From contig CALBSQ010000104.1 of NCBI GenBank assembly GCA_937967325.1, positions 1-64,000 of the forward strand: a stretch of DNA of 64,000 nucleotides, written 5' to 3'. The notes beneath the pieces are model-generated. The model ran no database searches. It was not told where the DNA came from and worked only from the letters and a program-made list of their open reading frames with translations. Numbering within the stretch: the first letter of the stretch is position 1; every line of letters begins with the position of its first letter. Made by a program: the position numbers and the translations under genes. Source of the stretch: an uncultured Chloroflexota bacterium (lineage in GTDB: Bacteria > Chloroflexota > UBA4733). Shown one piece after another: positions 1 to 8,287 of this stretch.

Positions 1-55
1 CCTCAATTCTCCTCATCTCCTCATCCCCTCATCGCCCCCTCGCCCCGGCCCCTCG
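1..55. repeat. Partial copy of GC-rich palindromic element A
   Basis: C/T-rich stretch whose bases 20-44 are the exact reverse complement of 827-851, the arm of the element inside the ABC exporter gene. It encodes the last residues of that exporter (GRGGDEGMRR and the stop). Only one arm is visible because the window starts here. Confidence 0.55.
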
Positions 56-2004
56 TCCAGGAAACGCGCCGCCTGGAGCGCGAACATCTCGGCGTAGCGG
101 CCGCCGACGGCCACAAGCTCGTCGTGCGTCCCCCGCTCGGCCACCTTTCCGCCCGCCAGCACCACGATCTGGTCGGCCCGCCGGACCGTGGAGAAGCGGT
201 GGGAGATGAGCAGCGTCGTCAGCCCGGCGGTGATCTCCAGGAAACGATCGTAGAGCGCCGCCTCCGCCCGGACGTCCAGACTGGCGGTCGGCTCGTCCAG
301 GATCAGCAGCCGCGCGCCCGCCTCCACCGCGAAGAGCGCCCGCGCCAGCGCGATGCGTTGCCACTGGCCCCCGGAGAGGTCCACCCCGCCGGTGTACTGC
401 CGCGACAGCACGGTGTCCCAGCCGCGCGGCAAGGCTTCGATCAGCTCCAGCGCCCCCGCTCTCTCGGCCGCTGCCCGCGCCTTTTCCTGATCGCCGGCGA
501 TCGTGGGGGCGCCGAGCGTCACATTGTCCCGTGCCGACAGGTGGTACTGCGCAAAGTCCTGGAAGATGGCGGCCACCTGTCCGCGCCAGCCGCGCACGTC
601 GATCTCGTCGAGCCCCACACCATCCACGGTGAGGCGCCCCCTCGTCGGCTCATACAGACGGCAGAGCAGCTTGACCAGGGTGGTCTTGCCGGCGCCGTTG
701 GCGCCGACGATGGCCAGGGAGCGTCCGGCGGGGATGGCGAGATCGAGATCAGCCAGGGCGTCCGTGGGTCGTCCGCGATAGCGGAAGGCGACGTCCTCGA
801 AGGCGAGGAGGCGGCACGGCGATGAGGCGAGGGGGCGATGAGGGGATGAGGAGACTCGGTGCAGGGAAGAGAAACGGCCCGCCGAGAGCGACGGTTCCGT
901 TCGGCCGTCCGCGCTTGCATCGTCGGTTCGCCCTGGCGCCCCCTCGCCCCCTCGCCTCATCGCCCCCTCCTCCACGGTGAGGCGCTGCTCCAACTGCAGC
1001 ACGCTAGGCACCGCGGTCGCGGCGAAGGCCAGGTCGGCATTGGCGTCGTCGAAGGCGCGGTAGCCGTTCGCTCCCACCACGGCCTGGGTGTACACCGCCA
1101 GCGCCGCCAGGCCGATCTCCCCACGAGCTGCCGCCCAGGCCAGCAACCCGAACGAGCCCAGGTTCACCAGGGCGACCGTGGCGCTGGAGAGCCAGACCAC
1201 CCGCCGGCCCGGCCGCCGCGCCTCCCAGGTGGGCTGCATCGCGGCGAGCCAGGCGGCGTCGAAGCGCCCCACCAGCCAGTCGAGCATCCCCCAGATGCGG
1301 ATCTCCTTGGCAGCGGCGGGGGTGAGCGCGAGGTTGCGCAAGTACTCGGCGCGACGCACCGTCGCCGCTGCGCCGTAGCTCACCTGCCCCACGCGGAGGT
1401 ACTCGCGCTGGAGGAAGTAGACCACCACCGGCCACATCACGAGCCAGACCAGCGCCAGCCACCAGTGGAACGCTGCGAGGATTAGCGCCGAGCCCAGCGC
1501 CTGCAGCCAGCTCGGGACCAGTGTAGCGAGCGCGGTTACGGCCAGGCCCGGCTTGAACGCCTCCGTCCCTACCCCCTGCGCATTCTGGATCAAATCGAGC
1601 ACCGCCGGGTCCTCCAGGTGGGCGATGCCGGTAGGACGGCTCACCGCCGCCATCACGCGCTCCTGGAGGTAGCGATCAACCTCGCGGCCGAGGGTGCTGG
1701 CCAGCGCGGCCAGAAAGGGACCCAGGAGGCGCGCCGCCACGATGAGTCCGGCCGCGCCGCCCAGCAAGGTCAGCGTCGTGTGCCCGGCCGGCGAAGCAAG
1801 CCCTGCCCGTACCGACAACGGGATGGAGCCGACCAGGAGGCCTGCCGCGATCGTCACGCCGATCGGCAGCAGTGCGCTGGCCAGCGCACCCACCGCAAGC
1901 AACACCGTCTTCGCCCGGCTCACGGTGGGCAAGAGGCCGAGCAGCGCGAAGATGCCGGCGAGAGCCGGCGATTTGGCGCGCCCCGATAAATGTCCCACGC
2001 TCAC
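13..2004 (-). CDS. ABC exporter, fused permease and ATPase
   Basis: A 663-residue half-exporter. Hydrophobic membrane segments fill residues 20-320. The nucleotide-binding domain follows from about 400, with Walker A GANGAGKTT, Q-loop FQDF, signature LSGGQ, Walker B LLILDEP and H-loop ISHR all intact. It would pump an unknown substrate out of the cell, probably as a homodimer or with a partner beyond the window. The GTG start overlaps the stop of the upstream sigma factor as GTGA, so the two are translationally coupled. Residues 345-393, between membrane and ATPase domains, are a Ser/Arg/Gly-rich stretch encoded by a palindromic repeat and are not family sequence. The C-terminus is also repeat-derived. 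Confidence 0.9.
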   Translation of the reverse strand: MSVGHLSGRAKSPALAGIFALLGLLPTVSRAKTVLLAVGALASALLPIGVTIAAGLLVGSIPLSVRAGLASPAGHTTLTLLGGAAGLIVAARLLGPFLAALASTLGREVDRYLQERVMAAVSRPTGIAHLEDPAVLDLIQNAQGVGTEAFKPGLAVTALATLVPSWLQALGSALILAAFHWWLALVWLVMWPVVVYFLQREYLRVGQVSYGAAATVRRAEYLRNLALTPAAAKEIRIWGMLDWLVGRFDAAWLAAMQPTWEARRPGRRVVWLSSATVALVNLGSFGLLAWAAARGEIGLAALAVYTQAVVGANGYRAFDDANADLAFAATAVPSVLQLEQRLTVEEGAMRRGGEGAPGRTDDASADGRTEPSLSAGRFSSLHRVSSSPHRPLASSPCRLLAFEDVAFRYRGRPTDALADLDLAIPAGRSLAIVGANGAGKTTLVKLLCRLYEPTRGRLTVDGVGLDEIDVRGWRGQVAAIFQDFAQYHLSARDNVTLGAPTIAGDQEKARAAAERAGALELIEALPRGWDTVLSRQYTGGVDLSGGQWQRIALARALFAVEAGARLLILDEPTASLDVRAEAALYDRFLEITAGLTTLLISHRFSTVRRADQIVVLAGGKVAERGTHDELVAVGGRYAEMFALQAARFLDEGPGRGGDEGMRR
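826..972. repeat. Palindromic element A, inserted in frame in ABC exporter
   Basis: The ends are inverted repeats: GGCGAGGGGGCGATGAGG near 827 is answered by its complement near 950-970. Read on the minus strand it adds about 49 residues between the membrane and ATPase domains without breaking the frame. A diverged relative sits in the STAND gene at about 20431-20605; both share the GGCGAAC...GATGCA core, read as (R)T(D/E)DA. No transposase is nearby; it behaves as a non-autonomous element tolerated in flexible linkers. Confidence 0.7.
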
Positions 2005-3221
2005 GCCTCTTGTCCTCTACGCGTCATTCCGTGGACGCTGAGCACTTTGCCGGTAGCGCGGAGCAGCACCGCCTCGAGCCGCGCGCCATCCGTGAGGCTC
2101 TCGAAGCCGGTGACCACGGCCGGGCTACCGTCTACCTCCACCTCAGACCCCGACAGGAAGCGCATCCTGGGGTGCTCTCGCCAGAAGCGGCGCGCCTCCG
2201 GCAGGCTCCAGGTGAGCGCGTGCCAGGTTTCGCGATCATCAGTCCCGCAGGTAGGGCAAGCGATGGAGATGCTTTCCTGGTGGACCCAGTCGGCCGCCCC
2301 CCGACATAGCAAGCCCCTTCGGATGGGCCTCCAGGTGTGGCAGGTTGGGCAAAGCCGTGCGCCGTTGACGGCGCGTACTTGATAGAGGTTGTGAATGATC
2401 TGTAGACAGCGGGAGATCGCCGGCTTGTAGGTGTGGACACCCTGCAGCGCGTCTCCCACGGTCGCATTCAGGTAGTCGCCGTAGCCGTCTGCAGAGCAGC
2501 CCGGGCATCGCATCCGGAGCTCGCCTTGTTCGGATCTCAAATAGCCTTGCAGATGGTGACGAGCGCAGCCCGGACACCAGAGTCGCGTCTCCTGCCATGC
2601 GGCGGTCGTCTCGTCAACGAATCCGTAGGGAGCGACCTCCCGAACGAACGTGGTCGCCAGCAGTCGGCGCATGGCCAGTTTGCCACGCTGCAGCCGTGCC
2701 TCGACGGCCCCTTCACGCACCCCCAGCCTTCGCGCAATCTCCGCCTGTGGCGACTCCTCAACGTACCGCTGCACGAGAACCTGCCGTGTTTCCTCCGGCA
2801 ACAGTGCCATGGCGCGGTCCAGGAGCTCGACGAGCTCTGCGCGCTCCAGCTCGACTTCCAGATCGAAGTCGTCGACCAGCAGGTCCTCAGGCGCGGAGGG
2901 GGCGTCATCGTCCGTTGCGATCGATGGCGCCGCTCGGAGCGGCTCACGCTCTCGACGGCGCGCCCAGCGCAAATAGACGTTGCGGGCGATGGCGGCCAGC
3001 CAGTGATCCAGCCCTGCCGGCTCGTACAGCCTGTCGAGGTGGCGCCATGCTTCGTACAGGGTCTCCTGAGTAAGGTCTTCCGCGGCGTCCGGGTCACCGG
3101 TGAGCCGCGAGCAATAGCGGACGAGCCGCGTGCGCTGGTGCGGCAAGATCACTTCCCAGTCAGCAATCTTGGCGTCGAGCGGCGTCGTGTGGCTGCCCTC
3201 CTTCAGGTTGTTGCCGGACAT
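2001..3221 (-). CDS. ECF-like sigma factor with C-terminal zinc-ribbon-like region
   Basis: About 406 residues. The N-terminal half has sigma-70 region 2 (RLTGDPDAAEDLTQETLYEA, then W.AAIARNVYLRWARR) and region 4 (LPEETRQVLVQRYVEE, then a helix-turn-helix ending LQRGKLAMRRLL). The C-terminal half, about 200 residues, carries four CPxC knuckles (CPGC, CPGC, CPTC, CPTC), enough for two zinc ribbons. ECF factors are normally under 200 residues, so this extension may sense a metal or redox signal or replace an anti-sigma factor; that is inference. It is coupled to the ABC exporter by a GTGA overlap. ATG 3221 follows GGGGAT; ATG 3236 is an alternative start. A paralogue lies at 40555. Confidence 0.88.
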   Translation of the reverse strand: MSGNNLKEGSHTTPLDAKIADWEVILPHQRTRLVRYCSRLTGDPDAAEDLTQETLYEAWRHLDRLYEPAGLDHWLAAIARNVYLRWARRREREPLRAAPSIATDDDAPSAPEDLLVDDFDLEVELERAELVELLDRAMALLPEETRQVLVQRYVEESPQAEIARRLGVREGAVEARLQRGKLAMRRLLATTFVREVAPYGFVDETTAAWQETRLWCPGCARHHLQGYLRSEQGELRMRCPGCSADGYGDYLNATVGDALQGVHTYKPAISRCLQIIHNLYQVRAVNGARLCPTCHTWRPIRRGLLCRGAADWVHQESISIACPTCGTDDRETWHALTWSLPEARRFWREHPRMRFLSGSEVEVDGSPAVVTGFESLTDGARLEAVLLRATGKVLSVHGMTRRGQEA

Positions 3222-3477
3222 TGCTCTTATCCCCATGCGCTCCGAACGGAGGTAGTGCTGCCAATCGCTCCTGCTTCTCCATGACTATCGCGCTCGGACG
3301 CCCAAATCCTACGCGAATTTTTTACGGCGCCGCGCACCATCGCACGAGATCAGCAGTCGGCGCACTGCAATGGCCGATCGGCTTGCCGCTGGTAGCATAA
3401 AGGGAAATGAGACCGCGGCAAGGGGCCAATCTGGGACTGCTGTATCAATACCCTCGGCGCAGAGGAGGTGACGGGCT
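3222..3477. other. Intergenic, divergent promoter region
   Basis: Divergent spacer between the sigma factor and the DUF433 gene. I see no further coding sequence. The clear signal is AGGAGGTGA at 3463-3471, six bases before the GTG at 3478. Confidence 0.6.
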
Positions 3478-3699
3478 GTGAGCGCGAAGAGGGACAAAGC
3501 TCGCGTAGTATCGCGCGATCCGGAGATCCACGGCGGCGATGCTGTGTTCGCCGGCACCCGCGTTCCAGTGCAAATCCTAGTTGATTATCTGGAGGGTGGG
3601 GACGGGCTGGACCTGTTCCTGGATCAGTACCCCACGGTCAGCCGCGAGCAGGCCGAGGCGGCAAAGGCGATCATGCGGCAGGCGCTGCTGTCCGCGTGA
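3478..3699 (+). CDS. DUF433 antitoxin-like protein
   Basis: A 73-residue protein with the DUF433 signature: DPEIHGGDAVFAGTRVPVQ followed by a short winged-helix-like segment and SREQAEAAKAIM. DUF433 proteins are usually antitoxins or DNA-binding partners of DUF5615 PIN-like toxins. GTG start with a strong ribosome site six bases upstream. Its stop overlaps, as GTGA, the start of a DUF5615 fragment that breaks off after about 22 codons, so the partner is lost here. Family assignment is firm; whether it still represses its promoter is unknown. Confidence 0.85.
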   Translation: MSAKRDKARVVSRDPEIHGGDAVFAGTRVPVQILVDYLEGGDGLDLFLDQYPTVSREQAEAAKAIMRQALLSA

Positions 3700-3764
3700 G
3701 GGTGCAGCTTGACGAGGACATGCCTCGCCAGCTCAAGCGTGCGCGGGGCTGGCGCCTCGGCTAG
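3696..3764 (+). pseudogene. DUF5615 PIN-like toxin remnant
   Basis: The GTG overlaps the DUF433 stop. The reading VRVQLDEDMPRQLKRARG matches the start of DUF5615 toxins (compare VKLLLDEMWPP in the intact copy at 8710), then departs and stops at TAG 3762. The first acidic residue of the PIN-like fold is kept but the rest of the roughly 115-residue protein is absent. Confidence 0.6.
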
Positions 3765-3882
3765 CCCCCAACGCATCTGGACGCCTTGCTGCAGGCCGGC
3801 GCGGCGACGAGTATGATGGCGCCTGAGGTGTGCCGACCGGGCCGCGCCCTTGACGCCACAATTGCCGGCAGGAGGGATTCGC

Positions 3883-4254
3883 GTGAGGATTCTGGAGGCG
3901 GGGACCGTGACGACCGGCGTCTGGAACCGCTATTTGCGCGCCGACTACACAACCTGGCCACCGGGCCAGGAGTGCGAGGTCCACAGCCATCAGGGGTCCG
4001 CCGAGGTCTTCGTCTTTTTGGCCGGTCAGTGCGAGATGACGGTGGAGGCGGAGACGCAGACCGTCTCCGCTGGCTGCACCGTCTACGTCGGCCCCGGCGA
4101 GAAGCACAAACCTAAGGCGGTGGGGAACCGCCCGCTGGAGATGTTCCTGGCGGTGATGCCCAATCACCAGCCAACGCACACGTTCTACGGCGCGGACGGC
4201 ACACCAATCCACCGGGATCAACCAGCCCCGCCCGGCGCGCTGCCACAATGGTAA
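3883..4254 (+). CDS. Cupin-domain protein
   Basis: A 123-residue single-cupin protein. Cupin motif 1 is seen as PGQECEVHSHQGSAEVFVFL (two His and a downstream Glu as likely metal ligands) and motif 2 as VGPGEKHKPKAVGNRP. Stand-alone cupins bind a small ligand or metal, or act as simple isomerases or dioxygenases; the substrate cannot be read from sequence. GTG 3883 is chosen because GGAGG at 3871 lies seven bases upstream; a TTG at 3850 in the same frame lacks such a site. No operon partner. Confidence 0.8.
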   Translation: MRILEAGTVTTGVWNRYLRADYTTWPPGQECEVHSHQGSAEVFVFLAGQCEMTVEAETQTVSAGCTVYVGPGEKHKPKAVGNRPLEMFLAVMPNHQPTHTFYGADGTPIHRDQPAPPGALPQW

Positions 4255-4487
4255 ACGCCGGTCTTTGGCAACGAGGGCGTCGACGATCTGATCCTGGATC
4301 GACTCAACGCGGCCAGCTAGCGCGCCTACCAATCCGGGATGCTGCGATAGGCCCCATGACGGGTGAGGTCAGCGCCTCCGACGCGATGCCGGGTCACCGC
4401 GGAAGTCGATGGGCTTCGAAGTTCCAGCAACGGCCCAGGTCAATCCCCTGCACCATAGCGCGCCGTTTGACACTGTTCTGGCTAGCT
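4255..4487 (+). other. Intergenic plus severed original 5' end of lipoprotein gene
   Basis: Mostly non-coding. Its end, about 4452-4487, reads (I)ARRLTLFWLA in the frame that, once the MITE is removed, runs on into SASASVLVLAAC of the lipoprotein. The original start codon is not obvious (TTG 4467 is possible). The reading now stops inside the MITE at TAA 4500-4502. Confidence 0.6.
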
Positions 4488-4619
4488 GAGGCCTGGTCAT
4501 AAATCGCCAGGAGGTGCGCAGTCCGGCGGGACCGCCAACGGGCGGCTGTCCGAGGCTGCCGGTCTTGCGAGGATGAATGCACCAGATCACCAGAGGCGAA
4601 CCATTTATGACCAGGCCTC
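4488..4619. mobile_element. 132-bp MITE with 17-bp terminal inverted repeats
   Basis: Perfect terminal inverted repeats GAGGCCTGGTCATAAAT at 4488-4504 and, inverted, at 4603-4619. Flanked by an 8-bp direct repeat GGCTAGCT at 4480-4487 and 4620-4627, the expected target duplication. The interior has no ORF. The TIR sequence and 8-bp duplication suggest mobilisation in trans by an insertion sequence; the family cannot be named from this alone. It is inserted in the signal peptide of the following lipoprotein. Confidence 0.85.
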
Positions 4620-5224
4620 GGCTAGCTAGCGCCAGTGCGAGTGTTCTGGTGCTGGCTGCCTGCGGGGCTAGTGCCGGCAGCGAGGCGACGGACTCAACGA
4701 CAATACAATCGGCGGTGAACGGTACCACCACAGCGGCCTCGTCCAGCGTCAGTTTGGTCGCGAGCAGCGTGGTCACTGCCACACCGGTCCGGCCGACAGC
4801 CACAACATTTCCTCCCACGGCGACAGCGAACCCAACCGCTACACCGAGGCCACCGACTCCTACACCGAGGCATGTACCGCCAACTCCAACAAAGGCTCCG
4901 ACCGCCGTAATGAGTCAATACCTTGATGACGTCATAAGGTATGGGCCAAGCCCAAGGATTGCTGAGGCCTCGAATGCCAATACTTTTACGGTTGTGACCA
5001 CGATCACCAATGCTGATAAGCAGGCGCATACGTTCAATGCACAGGCGAATCTCTACGATGTGCCGCTAAAGTCTCTCGGAGCCGATCCTGACCAACATCT
5101 GATCGGTGTGGGCACGGTCCACCTGACCTTGGCAGCGGGAGAGATCAGAACGGTAGCGATTCCCACCAAGACCTGGCAACAAGCAGTCCCGTTGTCCGTG
5201 AACTTCCTTACCGTAGGCACCTAA
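4607..5224 (+). CDS. Lipoprotein with Thr/Pro linker and FxLYD-like domain
   Basis: About 205 residues. The signal peptide MTRPRLASASASVLVLAAC ends in lipobox LAAC, so it would be lipidated and surface-exposed. A long Thr/Pro/Ala linker follows (TPTPRHVPPTPT), then a beta-rich domain from about residue 120 with FNAQANLYDVPLKSLG, like FxLYD domains. The start codon ATG 4607 and first residues MTRP come from the right end of the MITE; the native signal continued from ARRLTLFWLA upstream. The new N-terminus is still basic, so export may survive. Ligand unknown; followed by a hairpin. Confidence 0.75.
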   Translation: MTRPRLASASASVLVLAACGASAGSEATDSTTIQSAVNGTTTAASSSVSLVASSVVTATPVRPTATTFPPTATANPTATPRPPTPTPRHVPPTPTKAPTAVMSQYLDDVIRYGPSPRIAEASNANTFTVVTTITNADKQAHTFNAQANLYDVPLKSLGADPDQHLIGVGTVHLTLAAGEIRTVAIPTKTWQQAVPLSVNFLTVGT

Positions 5225-5246
5225 CCGGAGCGAATCTCTGCTCCGG
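5225..5246 (+). terminator. Hairpin after lipoprotein gene
   Basis: CCGGAGC at 5225-5231 pairs with GCTCCGG at 5240-5246 around an 8-base loop, directly after the stop codon. No U-run follows, so it is either a weak terminator or an mRNA 3' stabiliser. Confidence 0.45.
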
Positions 5247-5664
5247 TATCTCGGGCCAGTCGATCTCGTCGCGCTCTAACCGAGCGCAGCGGCTTGCACA
5301 CGAATGGCGGGACTATATGGCCGGTCGTGGCCAAGCTTCTGGGTACCCGGTCTGCCAGCGCCTGCCGAGCTGGTCACCCAAGCTGCGAGTTCGTTCAGTG
5401 CATCGACGCGCGACATTCATGCATTCTTCGACCTGGCCATCCCCGCATGCGACATCGTGACAACGTGCTAAGGGCTCGGTCGGCGACGCTTGGCCCGGAG
5501 TCCTTCCGTTGGAACGGAAAATCGGTTGGCTGGGAGCGACGCCTTAGCAGCCTGTGTTCAGCGTTGTTCCGGTTGTTCCTCATGCCCATTGACACACGAG
5601 CCGGAGCCAGCTAGAATGGGAACAACCGGAACAACGGCCGGACGTGGATACCAAGGAGACGGCC
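5247..5664. other. Intergenic leader upstream of NTPase gene
   Basis: About 420 bases without a convincing gene. The notable content is the 17-bp perfect inverted repeat at 5563-5635 just before the NTPase start. Confidence 0.5.
5563..5635. promoter_or_regulatory. 17-bp perfect inverted repeat upstream of NTPase
   Basis: GTTGTTCCGGTTGTTCC at 5563-5579 is repeated as its exact complement at 5619-5635, 39 bases apart, ending 29 bases before the start codon. Each arm is itself a repeat of GTTGTTCC/GGTTGTTCC. It could be a paired operator, a transcript hairpin, or the ends of a small element. Confidence 0.65.
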
Positions 5665-7920
5665 ATGGCTCAGACGTATCGTGCAAGCGCGAGTCGGTCA
5701 CAGGGGCGAAATGCCTGGTCAATCATGTTCCGACATCCGCTGCGTCATGAGAAGGACGGCCGAACTGGTCTCAAGGTTCGGCGGGGACTGGGGACAGCAG
5801 ACAAAGGCGAGGCGGAACGTCTCGTGGCCCAGATGAACTCCCTCCTGGCGAATGAAGCGCTGTGGAGCCGCGACGCACGGGATAAAGCCCTCAATCTCTA
5901 TGATGAGATCATCGTCAAGGCGTTCTACGACAATCTGGTTCCGTCCGTTCCGGATTACTGGGCCATGCGCAATTCAGTGCTTCCGTTACCCTGCCGCGAA
6001 GAGGGCTACGCCATGGTGCAGCTCATTGGAACCACCGGGGCTGGGAAAACGACGTTGGTCAGGCAGGTCATTGGCACCGACCCAACAAGTGAGCGCTTTC
6101 CCTCAACGTCCGCATCGAGGACAACCATCGCAGATATGGAAATCGTGCTCGCGGGGGCGCCATTCCGTGCTGTCGTAACGTTCCTTCCAAGACACGAAGT
6201 CCGGTTGCTGATTGAGGAGTGCGTCGTCGCAGCCGCAATGGCTTATCTGGACAACGGCAACATGGAGGAAGTTGCGCGGAAGCTGCTCGGCCACAGTGAC
6301 CAGCGATTCCGACTCAGCTACGTTCTCGGGACACTTCGCGTACCCTCTGCTAAAGAGGAGGAACTCAGGGACGACGAGGAGAGCGCACCCGAAGAAACAG
6401 AAGAGCCGGAAATTAGCCCGGAGGAACGAGCGGCACTGGTGGAGCGCCTGCGCGGTTACCTCAACTCAATTCAGCACACTGCCGATTTGACACGTGAATC
6501 CACGAGGACAACGCTGAATCTATCTTGGGAGAGTTCCAGCAAAGAAGACCGTGACACATTCCTCGAGATTCTCGAGGATGAGTCGAAGGAGGCATTCCAG
6601 GATCTGGTTGATCAGATCCTGGACGACGTCGAGGGCCGGTTCAGCCTCCTCCAGGCCGAGTCCATCGAGCGAGACCTGAGCGACTGGCCTGTAAGCTGGT
6701 CGTTTCAGACGTCGGATCGCAGCGTCTTCATCAAAACGATTAACAGATTTTCCAGCAATTACGCACCGAATTTCGGCCGATTGCTTACACCGTTGGTACA
6801 GGGGATTCGTGTCGCCGGTCCATTCAAGCCAGCTTGGACGGATGAGGAGGGTCCGCTCTTGGTCCTCATGGATGGCGAGGGACTCGGACATACAGCCGAC
6901 TCCGCGTCGAGTATCTCGACCGCAATTACGAAGCGTTACGAGCTGGCCGACGCAATCGTACTTGTAGACAACGCGGCCCAGCCGATGCAGGAGGCGCCGA
7001 GCGAGGTTCTCCGGAGCCTCGTCGCCAGCGGCCATGCCCCTAAGTTGGCCATCTGTTTCACCCACTTTGAGGAAGTACGAGGCGTCAATCTCCCAGACAT
7101 GGCGGCGCGGCAGGCCCACGTGCTCAACGCAAGAGACAACATCATCACAGCCATTGGGCGGGATGTCGGGCAGCAGGCGGGCTCGGCGCTGAAACAATCC
7201 CTTACCCACAGGACGTTTTTTGTAGCTCGGATTCAAGATCCCCTCACCGCGGGTTCCCGGTTTACGAGGGAGCAACTACGTGGGTTGATTGCTATCCTTG
7301 AGTCGACCATTGCCCCCCGCCTGATCACTATGGTAACGCCGGTCTATGACGACGCCTTTCTCATTCTCGCACTCCAACGCGCGACAAGAGAGTTTCGTGA
7401 CACCTGGCGCGCACGACTTGAGCTTCGGGTAGATGCACGTGTGTCACCTGAACACTGGACACGTGTGAAAGCGCTCACGCGACGGGTGTCCGCGTGGGGC
7501 GTCGATGAGTATGACACACTCAGGCCGGTTGCTAGCCTGATTGCCCGCCTGGCGGAGCACATAAGTCGATTTCTTGAGCGGCCGATTCGCTGGGAGCCCA
7601 ACGATGGCACTGAGGAGATGCGGCAGGCCGCTGTCGACAACGTGCGCAGGGGCGTTCACAGCCGCCTGCACGTTGTCATCAGAGAGCGCCTCATTACCGC
7701 ACGATCGCCGCAATGGGACGAGGCGTACGCCCATCGTGGGACCGGCTCGGTGCGAGTTAGAGCCGTCGAAATCGACCGGATCTTTGATGCTGGCGCACCC
7801 CTGCTCGATGACATTGTGGGCCCCGGCGCATACGGCCTCTTCAAGGCCGTTCGAGATGTTGTCCGAGAGTCCATCGAGTCAGGAGGCGGCAAGCTGGACA
7901 GCGGAGTTGTCACCACCTGA
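5665..7920 (+). CDS. Uncharacterised large P-loop NTPase (GTPase-like)
   Basis: A 751-residue protein of no family I can name. Residues 15-60 (NAWSIMFRHP...VRRGLGTADKGEAERLVAQM) resemble the N-terminal arm DNA-binding segment of tyrosine recombinases. A Walker A/G1 motif GTTGAGKTT lies at 122-130 and FPSTSASRTT follows. An acidic, charged helical stretch covers 225-330. A G3-like LMDGEGLGH lies at 401-409 and a G4-like CFTHFEE at 464-470, as in dynamin-like or translation-type GTPases. ATG 5665 has AAGGAG six bases upstream; GTG 5644 is less likely. It stands alone behind a strong inverted repeat. A defence or DNA-linked switch role is possible but not shown. Confidence 0.7.
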   Translation: MAQTYRASASRSQGRNAWSIMFRHPLRHEKDGRTGLKVRRGLGTADKGEAERLVAQMNSLLANEALWSRDARDKALNLYDEIIVKAFYDNLVPSVPDYWAMRNSVLPLPCREEGYAMVQLIGTTGAGKTTLVRQVIGTDPTSERFPSTSASRTTIADMEIVLAGAPFRAVVTFLPRHEVRLLIEECVVAAAMAYLDNGNMEEVARKLLGHSDQRFRLSYVLGTLRVPSAKEEELRDDEESAPEETEEPEISPEERAALVERLRGYLNSIQHTADLTRESTRTTLNLSWESSSKEDRDTFLEILEDESKEAFQDLVDQILDDVEGRFSLLQAESIERDLSDWPVSWSFQTSDRSVFIKTINRFSSNYAPNFGRLLTPLVQGIRVAGPFKPAWTDEEGPLLVLMDGEGLGHTADSASSISTAITKRYELADAIVLVDNAAQPMQEAPSEVLRSLVASGHAPKLAICFTHFEEVRGVNLPDMAARQAHVLNARDNIITAIGRDVGQQAGSALKQSLTHRTFFVARIQDPLTAGSRFTREQLRGLIAILESTIAPRLITMVTPVYDDAFLILALQRATREFRDTWRARLELRVDARVSPEHWTRVKALTRRVSAWGVDEYDTLRPVASLIARLAEHISRFLERPIRWEPNDGTEEMRQAAVDNVRRGVHSRLHVVIRERLITARSPQWDEAYAHRGTGSVRVRAVEIDRIFDAGAPLLDDIVGPGAYGLFKAVRDVVRESIESGGGKLDSGVVTT

Positions 7921-8287
7921 TCGTTGCGCGCCTGCGCGCGGTCCGGAGGCTGCGACGCTGCCGATGTCTGGAGGCGGCCGCCCGTCGTTGCAGAGTTTGA
8001 TCTGAACGAACACATTACCGGTGGTGCGCTCCGCCGAACGCCCACCGTGGAGTTCATCCGAACTGGCGAAGTGGGCTGATCGGACGCCCAGACGACGAGG
8101 TGCGTGAGCATTGGCCAAATCACGGCTTCATTAGCAGAACAGACAATGTCTTTACCAGGCCGTCACGCGCGTGACGGCCGGACCGGCACAGAGAGCCCGG
8201 TCGCCAGGTCCGCCGATGGTTCGAGACGGCATTCCGGTGCCGCCGTGTGACGGTGTGCTACACTGCGCACGGGGAGGCGAGATCCAC
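7921..8287. other. Intergenic
   Basis: Gene-free. A short plus-strand reading near 7990-8080 (VAEFDLNEHITGG...) may be a decayed C-terminus but I cannot identify it. A perfect 22-bp palindrome is at 8158-8179. Confidence 0.4.
8158..8179. promoter_or_regulatory. 22-bp perfect palindrome upstream of toxin-antitoxin operon
   Basis: GGCCGTCACGC followed immediately by its exact complement GCGTGACGGCC, about 108 bases before the antitoxin start. A palindrome in this position is a good candidate operator for the ribbon-helix-helix antitoxin; a hairpin with no loop is less plausible as a terminator. Confidence 0.6.
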
